Positions 33,101 to 39,741 of a stretch of DNA of 64,000 nucleotides are shown here, piece by piece. This DNA comes from JAVBMJ01 sp031551275. GTDB taxonomy: Bacteria; Bacteroidota; Bacteroidia; Bacteroidales; Rikenellaceae. The notes under the pieces are model-generated. The model searched no databases. It saw only the letters and a list, made by a program, of their open reading frames with translations, and was not told the DNA's origin. Both the position numbers and the translations under genes were made by a program. How positions within the stretch are numbered: the stretch's first letter is position 1; each line of letters starts with the position of its first letter. The stretch lies in NCBI GenBank assembly GCA_031551275.1, contig JAVBNX010000015.1, positions 36,245-100,244 on the forward strand, given 5' to 3'.

Positions 33101-33501
33101 TTTTGATCGACGGGGAAACGCTCGAAGTATCCCCCGAGGATTTCGAGATCGCATCCGAGGATATGCCCGGCTGGCTGGTCGCCTCAGAAGGCCGGATTAC
33201 CGTGGCGCTGGACATTACCCTGACCGACGAGCTGGTCAAGGAAGGTACGGCACGCGAATTGATAAACCGTATCCAGAACGCGCGCAAAGAGAGCGGATTG
33301 GAAGTGGTGGACAAGATCGCCGTGGAGATGCAAAACGACCCCCGCATCATCCAGGCCGTCGACTCCTTCGGGGAGTACATCGCCGCCCAGACCCTCGCCA
33401 CGAGCCTGAAAGTCACACCCGAACCCCAAGGGGGCCACGTGATCGAGAGCGAGATCGACGAGGTCCCCTTCCGGTTCGCCATTTCAAAAACGAACGGGTA
33501 A
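30106..33501 (+). CDS. ileS: Isoleucyl-tRNA synthetase
   Basis: This 1131-residue class I synthetase charges tRNA-Ile. The HIGH-type signature is GIHH in PSANGTPGIHHVMAR (about residues 45-60), and KMSKR is present in NGNKMSKRLGNAVD. An editing (CP1) domain lies between them (AWTTTPWTLPSNTALAVGP), and the anticodon-binding domain is at the C-terminus. The length and the NTPGIHH-like start fit the longer, eukaryote-like type common in Bacteroidota, which is often less sensitive to mupirocin. It ends 76 bases before the DksA-like gene, which has its own promoter. Confidence 0.97.
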   Translation: MKKFKEYKGLDLSTLAREVSAGWEKDDTFHKSITLREGAPDYVFYEGPPSANGTPGIHHVMARTIKDIFCRYKTQQGFRVHRKAGWDTHGLPVELGVEKKLGITKEDIGVNISVEEYNQACRKAVMEFTDQWEELTRRMGYWINMDDPYITYENKYIETLWWLLKQLFDKGMLYKGYTIQPYSPAAGTGLSNHELNQPGCYRDVKDTTITAQFPVIRNEKSEKLFNGIEGDLYILAWTTTPWTLPSNTALAVGPGIEYVKVACENPYSHIRQTVILAKELMGSYFGKKQEGTFEVLETLKGADLVGVEYEQLIPWVRPNGDAFRVIPGDYVTTEDGTGIVHIAPTFGADDDRAAKQSGIAPLHLIDLAGKAQPMVDKKGRFFPTEELDPFFIKEHVDTALYREWAGRYVKNAYDPEERPDEENLDVDLAVMLKMQNRAFKIEKHVHSYPHCWRTDKPVLYYPLDSWFIRTTALRERMAELNDTINWKPASTGSGRFGKWLEGLVDWNLSRSRFWGTPLPVWATEDRSELKCIGSVGELKVEIGKAVAAGLMDANPLEKFVEGDFTKANYDIFDLHRPYVDSIVLVSSKGEAMYREPDLIDVWFDSGAMPYAQAHYPFEISGREFEKVFPADFVAEGVDQTRGWFFTLHAIATMQSDSVAFKNIISNGLVLDKNGNKMSKRLGNAVDPFEALDKYGPDAVRWYMISNSQPWDNLKFDADGVDEVRRKFFGTLYNTYSFMALYANVDGFTGQEPQIPIRERPKIDRWILSLLESLTFEVTLALEIYDPTPAARAISAFVGENLSNWYVRLNRKRFWGGGMDQDKLAAYQTLYTCLERVSQLMAPFAPFISERIFSDLNAMSSRQSGSVHIAPFPMANRELVDNHLEQTMDVAQRITSMVLALRRKVNIKVRQPLTRILVPILDPALASEIEDVRELIMSEVNVKGIELVGPEAGAITKRIKPNFKTLGPRYGKQMKQISALVAGFSQSDIAKVESGEMTTLLIDGETLEVSPEDFEIASEDMPGWLVASEGRITVALDITLTDELVKEGTARELINRIQNARKESGLEVVDKIAVEMQNDPRIIQAVDSFGEYIAAQTLATSLKVTPEPQGGHVIESEIDEVPFRFAISKTNG

Positions 33502-33518
33502 AATTGTCATCAACCCTA

Positions 33519-33548
33519 TTGTTTGGTAAGAAATATTTCTTATCTTTA
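33519..33548 (+). promoter_or_regulatory. Promoter of the DksA-like gene
   Basis: TTG (33519-33521) and TATCTTTA (33541-33548) are separated by 19 bases, a good fit to the Bacteroidota layout although the last base of the -7 box differs. The ATG at 33578 follows 29 bases later. Confidence 0.55.
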
Positions 33549-33577
33549 CATATTATCATTTACAAAAAATCAACGCC

Positions 33578-33955
33578 ATGGCAGAACAGGAAAAAACAAG
33601 ATATTCGGACGAAGATCTGGCCGAATTCAAAGCCATCATACTCGACAAGCTCGAAAAAGCCACCGCAGACTATGAACTGCTGCGCGCAACCATAACCCAC
33701 ACCTCGAGCAACGACACGGAGGACACCTCCCCCACGTTCAAAGTGCTGGAAGAGGGCGCCGCGACCCTCTCCAAAGAGGAGAGCGGCAGGTTGGCCCAAC
33801 GCCAGCTCAAATTCATCCAGCACTTGGAGGCCGCACTGATCCGCATCGAGAACAAAACCTACGGCATCTGCCGCGAAACCGGCAAACTCATACCGAAAGA
33901 GAGGCTCAAGATCGTCCCCCACGCCACCCTCTGCATCGAGGTCAAGGAGAAATAG
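33578..33955 (+). CDS. TraR/DksA-family protein with degenerate zinc finger
   Basis: This 125-residue protein has a long N-terminal helical hairpin, then the DksA/TraR C-terminal segment YGICRETGKLIPKERLKIVPHATLCIEVK. Classical members have two CxxC pairs, but here the pairs read CRET and CIEV, so half of the zinc ligands are missing. DksA-type proteins bind in the RNA polymerase secondary channel and tune stringent-response transcription. The spacing of the GKLIP, RL and P residues is kept, so the fold is probably intact without zinc. Such forms appear common in Bacteroidota. Confidence 0.85.
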   Translation: MAEQEKTRYSDEDLAEFKAIILDKLEKATADYELLRATITHTSSNDTEDTSPTFKVLEEGAATLSKEESGRLAQRQLKFIQHLEAALIRIENKTYGICRETGKLIPKERLKIVPHATLCIEVKEK

Positions 33956-33973
33956 TCTGGTCCAACCCCTTGC

Positions 33974-34013
33974 CGCCGGATTTACGAGGATTCCTATGCC
34001 CGTAAATCCGGCG
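33974..34013 (+). promoter_or_regulatory. 13-bp inverted repeat between the DksA-like gene and rnhA
   Basis: CGCCGGATTTACG (33974-33986) is the exact reverse complement of 34001-34013, with a 14-base loop. There is no T-run after it, so it may be a weak terminator for the upstream gene or a leader structure of rnhA, whose coding region opens 30 bases later. Confidence 0.6.
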
Positions 34014-34043
34014 ATATACTAACCGCTAACCGCCACGCTACCC

Positions 34044-34484
34044 ATAACCATATACACCGACGGCTCAGCATTGGGCAACCCCGGTCCGGGCGGATACGGG
34101 GCCGTACTGCTATGCCCGCCCCACCGCAAAGAGCTAAGCGCAGGCTACCGCCTGACCACCAACAACCGGATGGAACTGCTCGCCGTCATCGTAGCCCTCG
34201 AAGCCCTCAAATTCGACAACTGCCAGGTCACCGTCTACTCCGACTCCCAATACGTCGTCAAAGCCATAGAACAATGGCTCCCCGGATGGGTCAGGACAAA
34301 CTTCAAAAACAAAAAGAACGTAGACCTCTGGCAAAGATACATCCAAGCCGCCCAAAAACACAACGTAAAAATGGTCTGGATCAAAGGCCACAACCAAACC
34401 CCCGAAAACGAACGCTGCGACCTGCTCGCCAACACCGCCGCCAAAGGCACAAACCTGCTCGAAGATACGGGCTATGTGCCTTAG
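34044..34484 (+). CDS. rnhA: Ribonuclease HI, apparent non-standard start codon
   Basis: This protein (about 146 residues) cuts the RNA strand of RNA-DNA hybrids. All four active-site acids are visible: Asp in ITIYTDGSALGNPGPGG, Glu in NNRMELLAV, Asp in VYSDSQYV and Asp in NERCDLLAN. The nearest ATG, GTG or TTG that keeps the first catalytic Asp does not exist: the frame is closed by TAA at 34020-34022. The next TTG (34071) would remove the TDGS motif. I therefore place the start at ATA (34044), giving the family's usual (M)TIYTDGS start. A recent mutation that inactivated the start is the alternative. Confidence 0.75.
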   Translation: MTIYTDGSALGNPGPGGYGAVLLCPPHRKELSAGYRLTTNNRMELLAVIVALEALKFDNCQVTVYSDSQYVVKAIEQWLPGWVRTNFKNKKNVDLWQRYIQAAQKHNVKMVWIKGHNQTPENERCDLLANTAAKGTNLLEDTGYVP

Positions 34485-34492
34485 CCGCCACC

Positions 34493-34516
34493 GCCGCTTT
34501 TTTTAGAAAAAGCGGC
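34493..34516 (+). terminator. Hairpin terminator of rnhA
   Basis: GCCGCTTTTT (34493-34502) pairs with AAAAAGCGGC (34507-34516) around TTAG, 8 bases after the rnhA stop. The T-run is part of the stem, so it could work in both directions. Confidence 0.6.
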
Positions 34517-34572
34517 ACCAAAAAACTTTGCGGAAAACTACGTTTTCCTAATTGTTTGTTCATTATTTAGTT

Positions 34573-34657
34573 AAGAGGTCTGAATAGAGAGGGTCCCTTG
34601 GAACAGGTTTCAGTTTTTGAAACGCAATTTAAGGGAACCTCTCTATTCAGACCTCTT
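34573..34657. repeat. 85-bp imperfect palindrome (27-bp arms) with inner hairpin
   Basis: Arms 34573-34599 and 34631-34657 match in 26 of 27 positions when one is reversed and complemented. The 31-base loop contains a second small hairpin GTTTCA/TGAAAC (34607-34612 and 34618-34623). It may be a miniature mobile element, a processed RNA hairpin or a strong bidirectional transcription barrier. Confidence 0.8.
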
Positions 34658-34748
34658 GATTGAAACAAAGATCAGTCAGTTTAGAAAGCGAAGCTTTCGC
34701 CAGAGTTTTTTGGGCGACTTTTTCGAAAAAAAGTCGCGATAGCCGCCA

Positions 34749-34784
34749 ACACAAAAGCCGCCTCTTTCGGGGCGGCTTTTGTGT
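34749..34784 (-). terminator. Terminator of the OmpA-family gene
   Basis: ACACAAAAGCCGCC (34749-34762) pairs with GGCGGCTTTTGTGT (34771-34784). It lies 17 bases beyond the stop of the minus-strand gene ending at 34802, and the arms supply T-runs on either strand. Confidence 0.8.
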
Positions 34785-34801
34785 GTTTGCTGCGCTGTTG
34801 G

Positions 34802-36058
34802 TTAGTCGTTGACTACGGCTGCGCGGCGTGCTTTTACGGAGTATGCTTCTTCTCCGGTAAGCGACGGGTCTTTCCCGAGGCCTACGATGCTGACGATGCG
34901 GTCGGCAGCGATGCCGTTGTCGATCAGGTAGGCTTTGAGGGCTTCGGCCCTTGCGTAGGAGAGGTTGTCGTTGATGGTCTTTCCGCCGGTGTGGTCGCAG
35001 AAGCCCCAGATTTGGAATTTAACCTTGGGTGCGTTCTTCAGGGCGGTCACGATGGTGTGGAGTTCGAGTCCGTATTTCTGCTCGTCGATCACTGAGCTGT
35101 TGCGCACGAAGTGAACGGTGGGCAGGTCGCACTGGAGTTCCTGGGTACCGACCTCTTTGATAATGACTTTCTCAACGGGTTTCTCGACGACCCTGGTCTC
35201 GGTCCTTATGACTTCGATCTCTTTGGGCTTCTTGGCGAGCTCATCCCTGAGGATGTAGTTGCGCATGGGAGCGTAGAGAAGGTTGTCTTTGGAGCCTTTG
35301 CAGTTGATCTTCCAGATTACGCCGAGCATGGCACCTGCCACGCCGGATTTCTTCTGGTCGCCTGCGGAGATCACTCCGTCGAAGTTCTCTTCGAGGATCC
35401 AGATGCCGTAGGTTTTAGCCTGGAGGTCGATGGTGCGGCTTGCGCGGAAACGCAGGGCCACATCGCCGCCGAGGCTCATGTGCCAACCGTTGTAGATGTC
35501 GGTGGTGGTGAACCTCACGCCGCCCGAGTTGTAGTGAACCACGGGGCTGAATTTCTGGAGGTAAACGCCGGGGCTGACCAGCACGGTCCAACGACGCTCG
35601 GGCTTGTTGCCGAACAGGTTGTTGATGTTGGTCTCCACGTTCAGGCCGAGGGTGTAGCTCCTGACCTGGGACTCGAGTTCCGAGTAGGGAGCCGTACGGA
35701 TGGGGTCTCCGAAGAGGGGAGCATAGTTGGCCCAACCGTACTGGGTAATGCCGTTTACGCCGAGGCGATAATCTTTTTCGTAGTCTTTCGCGCAGAGGAC
35801 GTTGTATCCATAAGCGCCGGAGAGCCTCAGGCCGAAGGTCGGGGAGATCTGGTATCCCACCTGCAATTCGCCTACCCCGCCGATATGCGTGTCATCGTAT
35901 CCTACGGATTTGAAATCACCCCACATCAAGGATACGCCGCCGTTGATGCCTACGCTCCAACGGGAGTAATCCTTCCATACCTGTTTCACTTCGGGCGATC
36001 CTGCCATGGCGGCCAGGAAGGGCAGAAGGAGAAACGCGGTGATGATTGTTTTTTTCAT
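34802..36058 (-). CDS. OmpA-family outer membrane protein
   Basis: This 418-residue protein has a signal peptide ending near AAMAG. An N-terminal beta-barrel-like region follows (WSVGINGGVSLMWGDFKS, GYQISPTFGLRLSGAYGYN, strand-rich to about residue 260). After a linker with repeated Val/Glu/Lys (IRTETRVVEKPVEKVIIKEV) comes an OmpA C-terminal peptidoglycan-binding domain (FQIWGFCDHTGG, NDNLSYARAEALKAYLID, RIVSIVGLG). Such proteins tie the outer membrane to the cell wall. The ATG at 36058 is preferred over a GTG two codons upstream. It follows the coiled-coil lipoprotein gene by 81 bases and probably has its own promoter at 36132-36139. Confidence 0.9.
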   Translation of the reverse strand: MKKTIITAFLLLPFLAAMAGSPEVKQVWKDYSRWSVGINGGVSLMWGDFKSVGYDDTHIGGVGELQVGYQISPTFGLRLSGAYGYNVLCAKDYEKDYRLGVNGITQYGWANYAPLFGDPIRTAPYSELESQVRSYTLGLNVETNINNLFGNKPERRWTVLVSPGVYLQKFSPVVHYNSGGVRFTTTDIYNGWHMSLGGDVALRFRASRTIDLQAKTYGIWILEENFDGVISAGDQKKSGVAGAMLGVIWKINCKGSKDNLLYAPMRNYILRDELAKKPKEIEVIRTETRVVEKPVEKVIIKEVGTQELQCDLPTVHFVRNSSVIDEQKYGLELHTIVTALKNAPKVKFQIWGFCDHTGGKTINDNLSYARAEALKAYLIDNGIAADRIVSIVGLGKDPSLTGEEAYSVKARRAAVVND

Positions 36059-36101
36059 ATTCACTCTTTATGGTTTTAAACCAAACTAAGTTTTGGAATA
36101 A

Positions 36102-36125
36102 GGGGGCGGACCGGGGCCCGCCCCC
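36102..36125 (-). terminator. GC-rich hairpin between lipoprotein and OmpA genes
   Basis: GGGGGCGG and CCGCCCCC can pair around a short loop. Only TTATT follows on the minus strand, so this may be a weak terminator or attenuator that lowers read-through from the lipoprotein gene into the OmpA gene. Confidence 0.45.
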
Positions 36126-36131
36126 GTTATT

Positions 36132-36139
36132 CAAATATA
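36132..36139 (-). promoter_or_regulatory. Probable -7 box of the OmpA-family gene
   Basis: On the minus strand this reads TATATTTG (TAnnTTTG). It lies directly beyond the lipoprotein stop codon and 73 bases before the OmpA ATG. No -33 match was found. Confidence 0.45.
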
Positions 36140-38371
36140 CTACAAGTGGGCGTAAATGGGTGCGTAGACCACTAACTGCTGCCCGTTTACCTGGTAGGGA
36201 GTTCCGTTAGCATACTGGATGGGCAATGCGAAAATGAACAGCGATCCGGTAAAGTCATTGGTAGTATTGGTGCAGTTCAGACGGATCGGGGAGCCGCCGT
36301 ACGCGAACGAACCGCTATTGAACCAAGCCTGGATGTAACCAAGACCGGGAGCATTCAAATTGAGCGGCGTGTAGAATATGCTTTCTGCCACGTTGTACAA
36401 ACCCGCAAGGGTAATGTTGTCGGCGTCAATTTTGAAACTGGTAGCCAAAGCCGCATCTCCATTGACCGAACTAATCGCATAGCCGCTGAAATTAATGAAG
36501 TTAAGGATCCCGCCGCTCTGCAGCGTCTTCGTACCTGCGTTACCGAGGGTAACACCATCGCCGTCCCAGTCGTAAGCGGTGGGGTTGGCAACATTATACC
36601 CGTAGAGAGTCAGCAGATCAGCAGCGTCTGCGGGGAACTGCAAGGATGCATTGTAGGGGGGATTGTCGCCGGAACGCCTCACGGTAATCAAAGTCAACGC
36701 ATCGGCGGTAGTGGCGAGTACGAACGAGTTGGAGGTCTTGGAGCTGGTCAGGCTGGTAGTCGGGTCGGTAGCGGCGACTTTCAACGCGAGGACATAATCC
36801 TTCTCGGGATCAAGCGTAGCTGCATCGGTAACGACCTGGAGCTTGCCGTCAACGATCGAGGCGGAAGCGACGGTAAAGATCGTAGCGGACGGAGCCTTGG
36901 TCACGCTTTCGGCAACCAGGGTCAAGAATCCGGGAGTAGCCGCATTGGCTGCGATCATGGCGGCGGCATCGTCGTCGCTTACCAGGAAGTTGAACGTTTG
37001 GGCGGGTACGCTACCGTCCACGGCAACAGTGACAGAAGGCTGCTTGCCCCAGAAAGTAATGGTAAAGTTCTGCTGCAGCATGAACGCCAGCTTGGCCTGC
37101 AGTTCGGCAACGTCATCCGTCAGACCGTCGATCTGAGCTTGCAGGTCGGCCTGGATAGCGATGATCCACTGCTGGAACTGATAGATGAAACCGGGATTGT
37201 TGACGCGGTCGTTTTCGTCGCCCCAGATGGCCAGCGTGGTGTTTTCGATCCAGGTTTGCTGAGCGGCAATCTGAGTTTCGTTGGCTCCGACGCGATCAAC
37301 GAGTCCGGGAACCCAGTCGCCGGTGATAGGATCATTATAACCCATTACGGTGCCGAAGAGGTTAATCAGATCGTCCCTGTAGGTATAGAACAGATCCTTG
37401 GCTTTCTGAACCTCGAATTGCAGGTCGCTGATATCGCCTTCGGCGGTGGTCATCCTGCCTTCCAGATCCAGGATCGCAAGGCTGTCTGCGGTAACCTGAG
37501 CCGACAACCTGATGATCTCGGCCAAGTTAGCGTCGATCTGATCCTGCAGGCCGGGGAGCGTGGTGGCGAGGATCTCGTCGAGTCTCGATTTGTTGTCGTC
37601 GATGATCGGGCCGTAGTGGTTGGCAAAACCGAGCAGGTTGTCAAAGTTGGGTTTAATATAATTAGCAATCGTGTCGTCGATCTTCTTGGAGAGCTTGAGA
37701 TCCAGTAAGCCGAGGGCCTCCATACCGTCCTGGCGCAGTTTCTGCAACCTTAAATAAACAGCTCGCTTGTCGGCTTTGTTGTCCATTTCGGTGTTGATGG
37801 CGTCGATCTGGGCTTGCAGGTCGTCGCGGAAGGTGTAGATCGAATCCCATGCGAGGCTCATCGTGTCGGCGATCGAGTCGACCTTCGCGATCAGGGCTTC
37901 GAAGATCTCCAATTGGTCTCCGACGGCGATCATGAACAGGTCGACGGTGTTTTTCCAGCCGTAGAGGCGCTTGACAGCACCAACGAGTCTTTCGTACCTC
38001 GGGATGATTTCGTTGTTGAAATAATCCAGTACGAATTGCTCGTCCTCGGCCACCCTCAGTTGCAGGGCAGCGATGTCGTCCCTCAGGTTTCCGATAGAAT
38101 CCTTGAGGTCGGCGATGTCTTCGGCATTAACGGCGATAGCGTCGCCATTGTCGTCGATCTGGTCCTGCAGGTCCTGGTCGACAAGGTCCTGCGCCTTGAG
38201 CAAGCCGTCGAGGAGCGCCAGTTGCTGCTCGAGGTACTTGGACAACTGCGAGTTCTGAGCGGTCAGCTGGGCCAACTCATCGTCGTAATTCTTACCGCAA
38301 CCGGTAAACGTGACAAGGGCGCCCGTTACCAGGAGCGCGAATGCCAACAGATGGAGTTTAATCGTTTTCAT
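36140..38371 (-). CDS. Large coiled-coil surface lipoprotein of unknown function
   Basis: This 743-residue protein has a lipoprotein signal with Cys25 (TFTGC). Residues about 28-440 are dominated by heptad-like helices with many leucines and acids. The motif LQxQID occurs four times (DLQDQID, DLQAQID, GLQDQID, DLQAQID), hinting at duplicated coiled-coil units. The last 300 residues are Ala/Thr/Ser/Val-rich and look like beta-sandwich or Ig-type domains (FTITFWGKQPSVTVAVDGS, DYVLALKVAATDPTTSLTSS). The base composition is less GC-rich than in neighbouring genes. It may be a long stalk or S-layer-like structural protein working with the OmpA protein downstream. No enzymatic motif is seen. Confidence 0.75.
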   Translation of the reverse strand: MKTIKLHLLAFALLVTGALVTFTGCGKNYDDELAQLTAQNSQLSKYLEQQLALLDGLLKAQDLVDQDLQDQIDDNGDAIAVNAEDIADLKDSIGNLRDDIAALQLRVAEDEQFVLDYFNNEIIPRYERLVGAVKRLYGWKNTVDLFMIAVGDQLEIFEALIAKVDSIADTMSLAWDSIYTFRDDLQAQIDAINTEMDNKADKRAVYLRLQKLRQDGMEALGLLDLKLSKKIDDTIANYIKPNFDNLLGFANHYGPIIDDNKSRLDEILATTLPGLQDQIDANLAEIIRLSAQVTADSLAILDLEGRMTTAEGDISDLQFEVQKAKDLFYTYRDDLINLFGTVMGYNDPITGDWVPGLVDRVGANETQIAAQQTWIENTTLAIWGDENDRVNNPGFIYQFQQWIIAIQADLQAQIDGLTDDVAELQAKLAFMLQQNFTITFWGKQPSVTVAVDGSVPAQTFNFLVSDDDAAAMIAANAATPGFLTLVAESVTKAPSATIFTVASASIVDGKLQVVTDAATLDPEKDYVLALKVAATDPTTSLTSSKTSNSFVLATTADALTLITVRRSGDNPPYNASLQFPADAADLLTLYGYNVANPTAYDWDGDGVTLGNAGTKTLQSGGILNFINFSGYAISSVNGDAALATSFKIDADNITLAGLYNVAESIFYTPLNLNAPGLGYIQAWFNSGSFAYGGSPIRLNCTNTTNDFTGSLFIFALPIQYANGTPYQVNGQQLVVYAPIYAHL

Positions 38372-38456
38372 AGATCATTAATTAGGTTAATTGGATTTTT
38401 GACGTTTGGTTTTATGTTTATTCGATCGTTTTGAACAGGAAATGATATTTCAGTTA

Positions 38457-38464
38457 CAAAGGTA
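38457..38464 (-). promoter_or_regulatory. -7 box of the coiled-coil lipoprotein gene
   Basis: On the minus strand this reads TACCTTTG, a perfect TAnnTTTG, 85 bases before the ATG at 38371. CAAA at 38481-38484 (TTTG on the minus strand) may be the -33 element, at 16 bases spacing. Confidence 0.55.
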
Positions 38465-38490
38465 AAAAATTATTTAGGGCCAAAACCATC

Positions 38491-38595
38491 AAAACGTAAA
38501 TTTCAAGTCTCAAATCGGGGATTTTTTCCTGCAAAACGTAAAAAATAGCGCCCGAAACAAATTATTAACCGGGCAAAACATACAAAAAACGTAAA
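38491..38595. repeat. Three direct copies of AAAACGTAAA between divergent genes
   Basis: The 10-mer AAAACGTAAA occurs at 38491-38500, 38533-38542 and 38586-38595. All lie in the gap between the lipoprotein gene (minus) and the AraC-type regulator (plus). Repeated identical short sites in a shared promoter region are typical of transcription-factor binding. Confidence 0.7.
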
Positions 38596-38633
38596 ATTTA
38601 TCTACATTCGCATTAAGTTAACAAACCCGGAAT

Positions 38634-39734
38634 ATGGAGGTACTTTTACCCGATCCAGTCGCCATATATCTCATCCCGGCCGTCGCCGCAGCCTGCATGG
38701 CGGGAATGGCGGCGCTCGCCTTTTTGCACAGTCCTGCCGAGGGGCGCAACATGATCGCCCTGAAATTCGTCTGTTTCGCCGCCGGGGCGGTGCGCTTCTC
38801 GCTGCTGGCCCTCAACGTCCACCGTCCCGGCGAGTTTCCCATGCTCAACTGGCTTACCTACCTGGTGGCCCTGGGCTTCTGGCTGCTGCTGTACCGCGTC
38901 TTTTTCGAGCAGACCAAGGTCGACCCCCGGGAGAGGTTCCCCGTGCAGAGCTACGCGGCCGCCATCGTACCGCCCCTGGCCCTGTTGATCGCCACGGCCC
39001 CCGTACCCGTCGAAATGCAGGCCCAGGCGACGCGCAACCTGTTCATTACCTCGACTGACTTCCCGGTCTTCGCCATGCTGACCAACACCAAGGAGACGGT
39101 CCTTACCCTGGTAGCCCTCTGGGTCGCCTACTCGATCCTCACACGGCTAAAGCGGCTCAGGGGCGTCCATGAGGACGACAGGGCTGCCGGGCGGTTGAAG
39201 GCCTACGCCGTGCTGATGGCCCTTCCGCCGCTCTTTACCCTGGCGTGCGCCATATCCCGTTGGGCCTCGGGCTATCCGTTGCAGCTCTTTTTGAACGCCT
39301 CCGCGCTCTCTTTCTCGGTGCTGATGCTCTACCTGGGCTACAATATGCTGACCCAAGCCCATCCCGTCGTGCGCCTGACTGCCGCCGACGGGGACCAACA
39401 GGCAGGCAACAACGCGGACGAGCTGCTCGCACCCGCGCTGACCCGCGAGTACATCGACCAATATATGCGCACGCGCAAGCCCCACCTCGACCCCAACGCC
39501 AACATCATTGAGCTGGCCAAGGACATGGGCTTCAACCGCACCTACATATCGGGGTTCATCAACCGGGAGTTCGGGGTCAACTTCCGCTCCTTTTTGAACA
39601 CCTACCGGCTGGAGGAGTTCGAGGCGCTCTCCGAACTCCGTCCGGAGCTGTCGCGCCACGAAAGGGCCTCGATGGCCGGATTCGGGAGCTACGACAGCTA
39701 CGTGCGCTGCTGCCAGAAGGTGGGGCAGAATTAA
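38634..39734 (+). CDS. Membrane-anchored AraC-family transcriptional regulator
   Basis: In this 366-residue protein, the first 240 or so residues contain about seven hydrophobic helices (AIYLIPAVAAACMAGMAAL, LTYLVALGFWLLLYRVFF, AAAIVPPLALLIATAP, ETVLTLVALWVAYSIL, LPPLFTLACAISRWA, SALSFSVLMLYLGYNML). The last 90 form a reduced AraC DNA-binding domain (IIELAKDMGFNRTYISGFIN, FGVNFRSFLNTYRL, AGFGSYDSYVRCCQK). It resembles other Bacteroidota membrane proteins with a C-terminal AraC domain that may sense envelope signals. The three AAAACGTAAA repeats upstream are candidate binding sites for it, at its own promoter and the divergent lipoprotein promoter. Confidence 0.85.
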   Translation: MEVLLPDPVAIYLIPAVAAACMAGMAALAFLHSPAEGRNMIALKFVCFAAGAVRFSLLALNVHRPGEFPMLNWLTYLVALGFWLLLYRVFFEQTKVDPRERFPVQSYAAAIVPPLALLIATAPVPVEMQAQATRNLFITSTDFPVFAMLTNTKETVLTLVALWVAYSILTRLKRLRGVHEDDRAAGRLKAYAVLMALPPLFTLACAISRWASGYPLQLFLNASALSFSVLMLYLGYNMLTQAHPVVRLTAADGDQQAGNNADELLAPALTREYIDQYMRTRKPHLDPNANIIELAKDMGFNRTYISGFINREFGVNFRSFLNTYRLEEFEALSELRPELSRHERASMAGFGSYDSYVRCCQKVGQN

Positions 39735-39741
39735 GAAACTA

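Larger units (their letters stand above)
34485..34801. other. Gene-free stretch rich in hairpins
   Basis: No coding region is supported here. It holds the rnhA terminator, a GGAAAAC/GTTTTCC palindrome (34532-34548) and a large imperfect inverted repeat (34573-34657). A second hairpin, GCGACTTTTT/AAAAAGTCGC (34714-34737), and the ompA-type gene's terminator follow. Confidence 0.7.
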
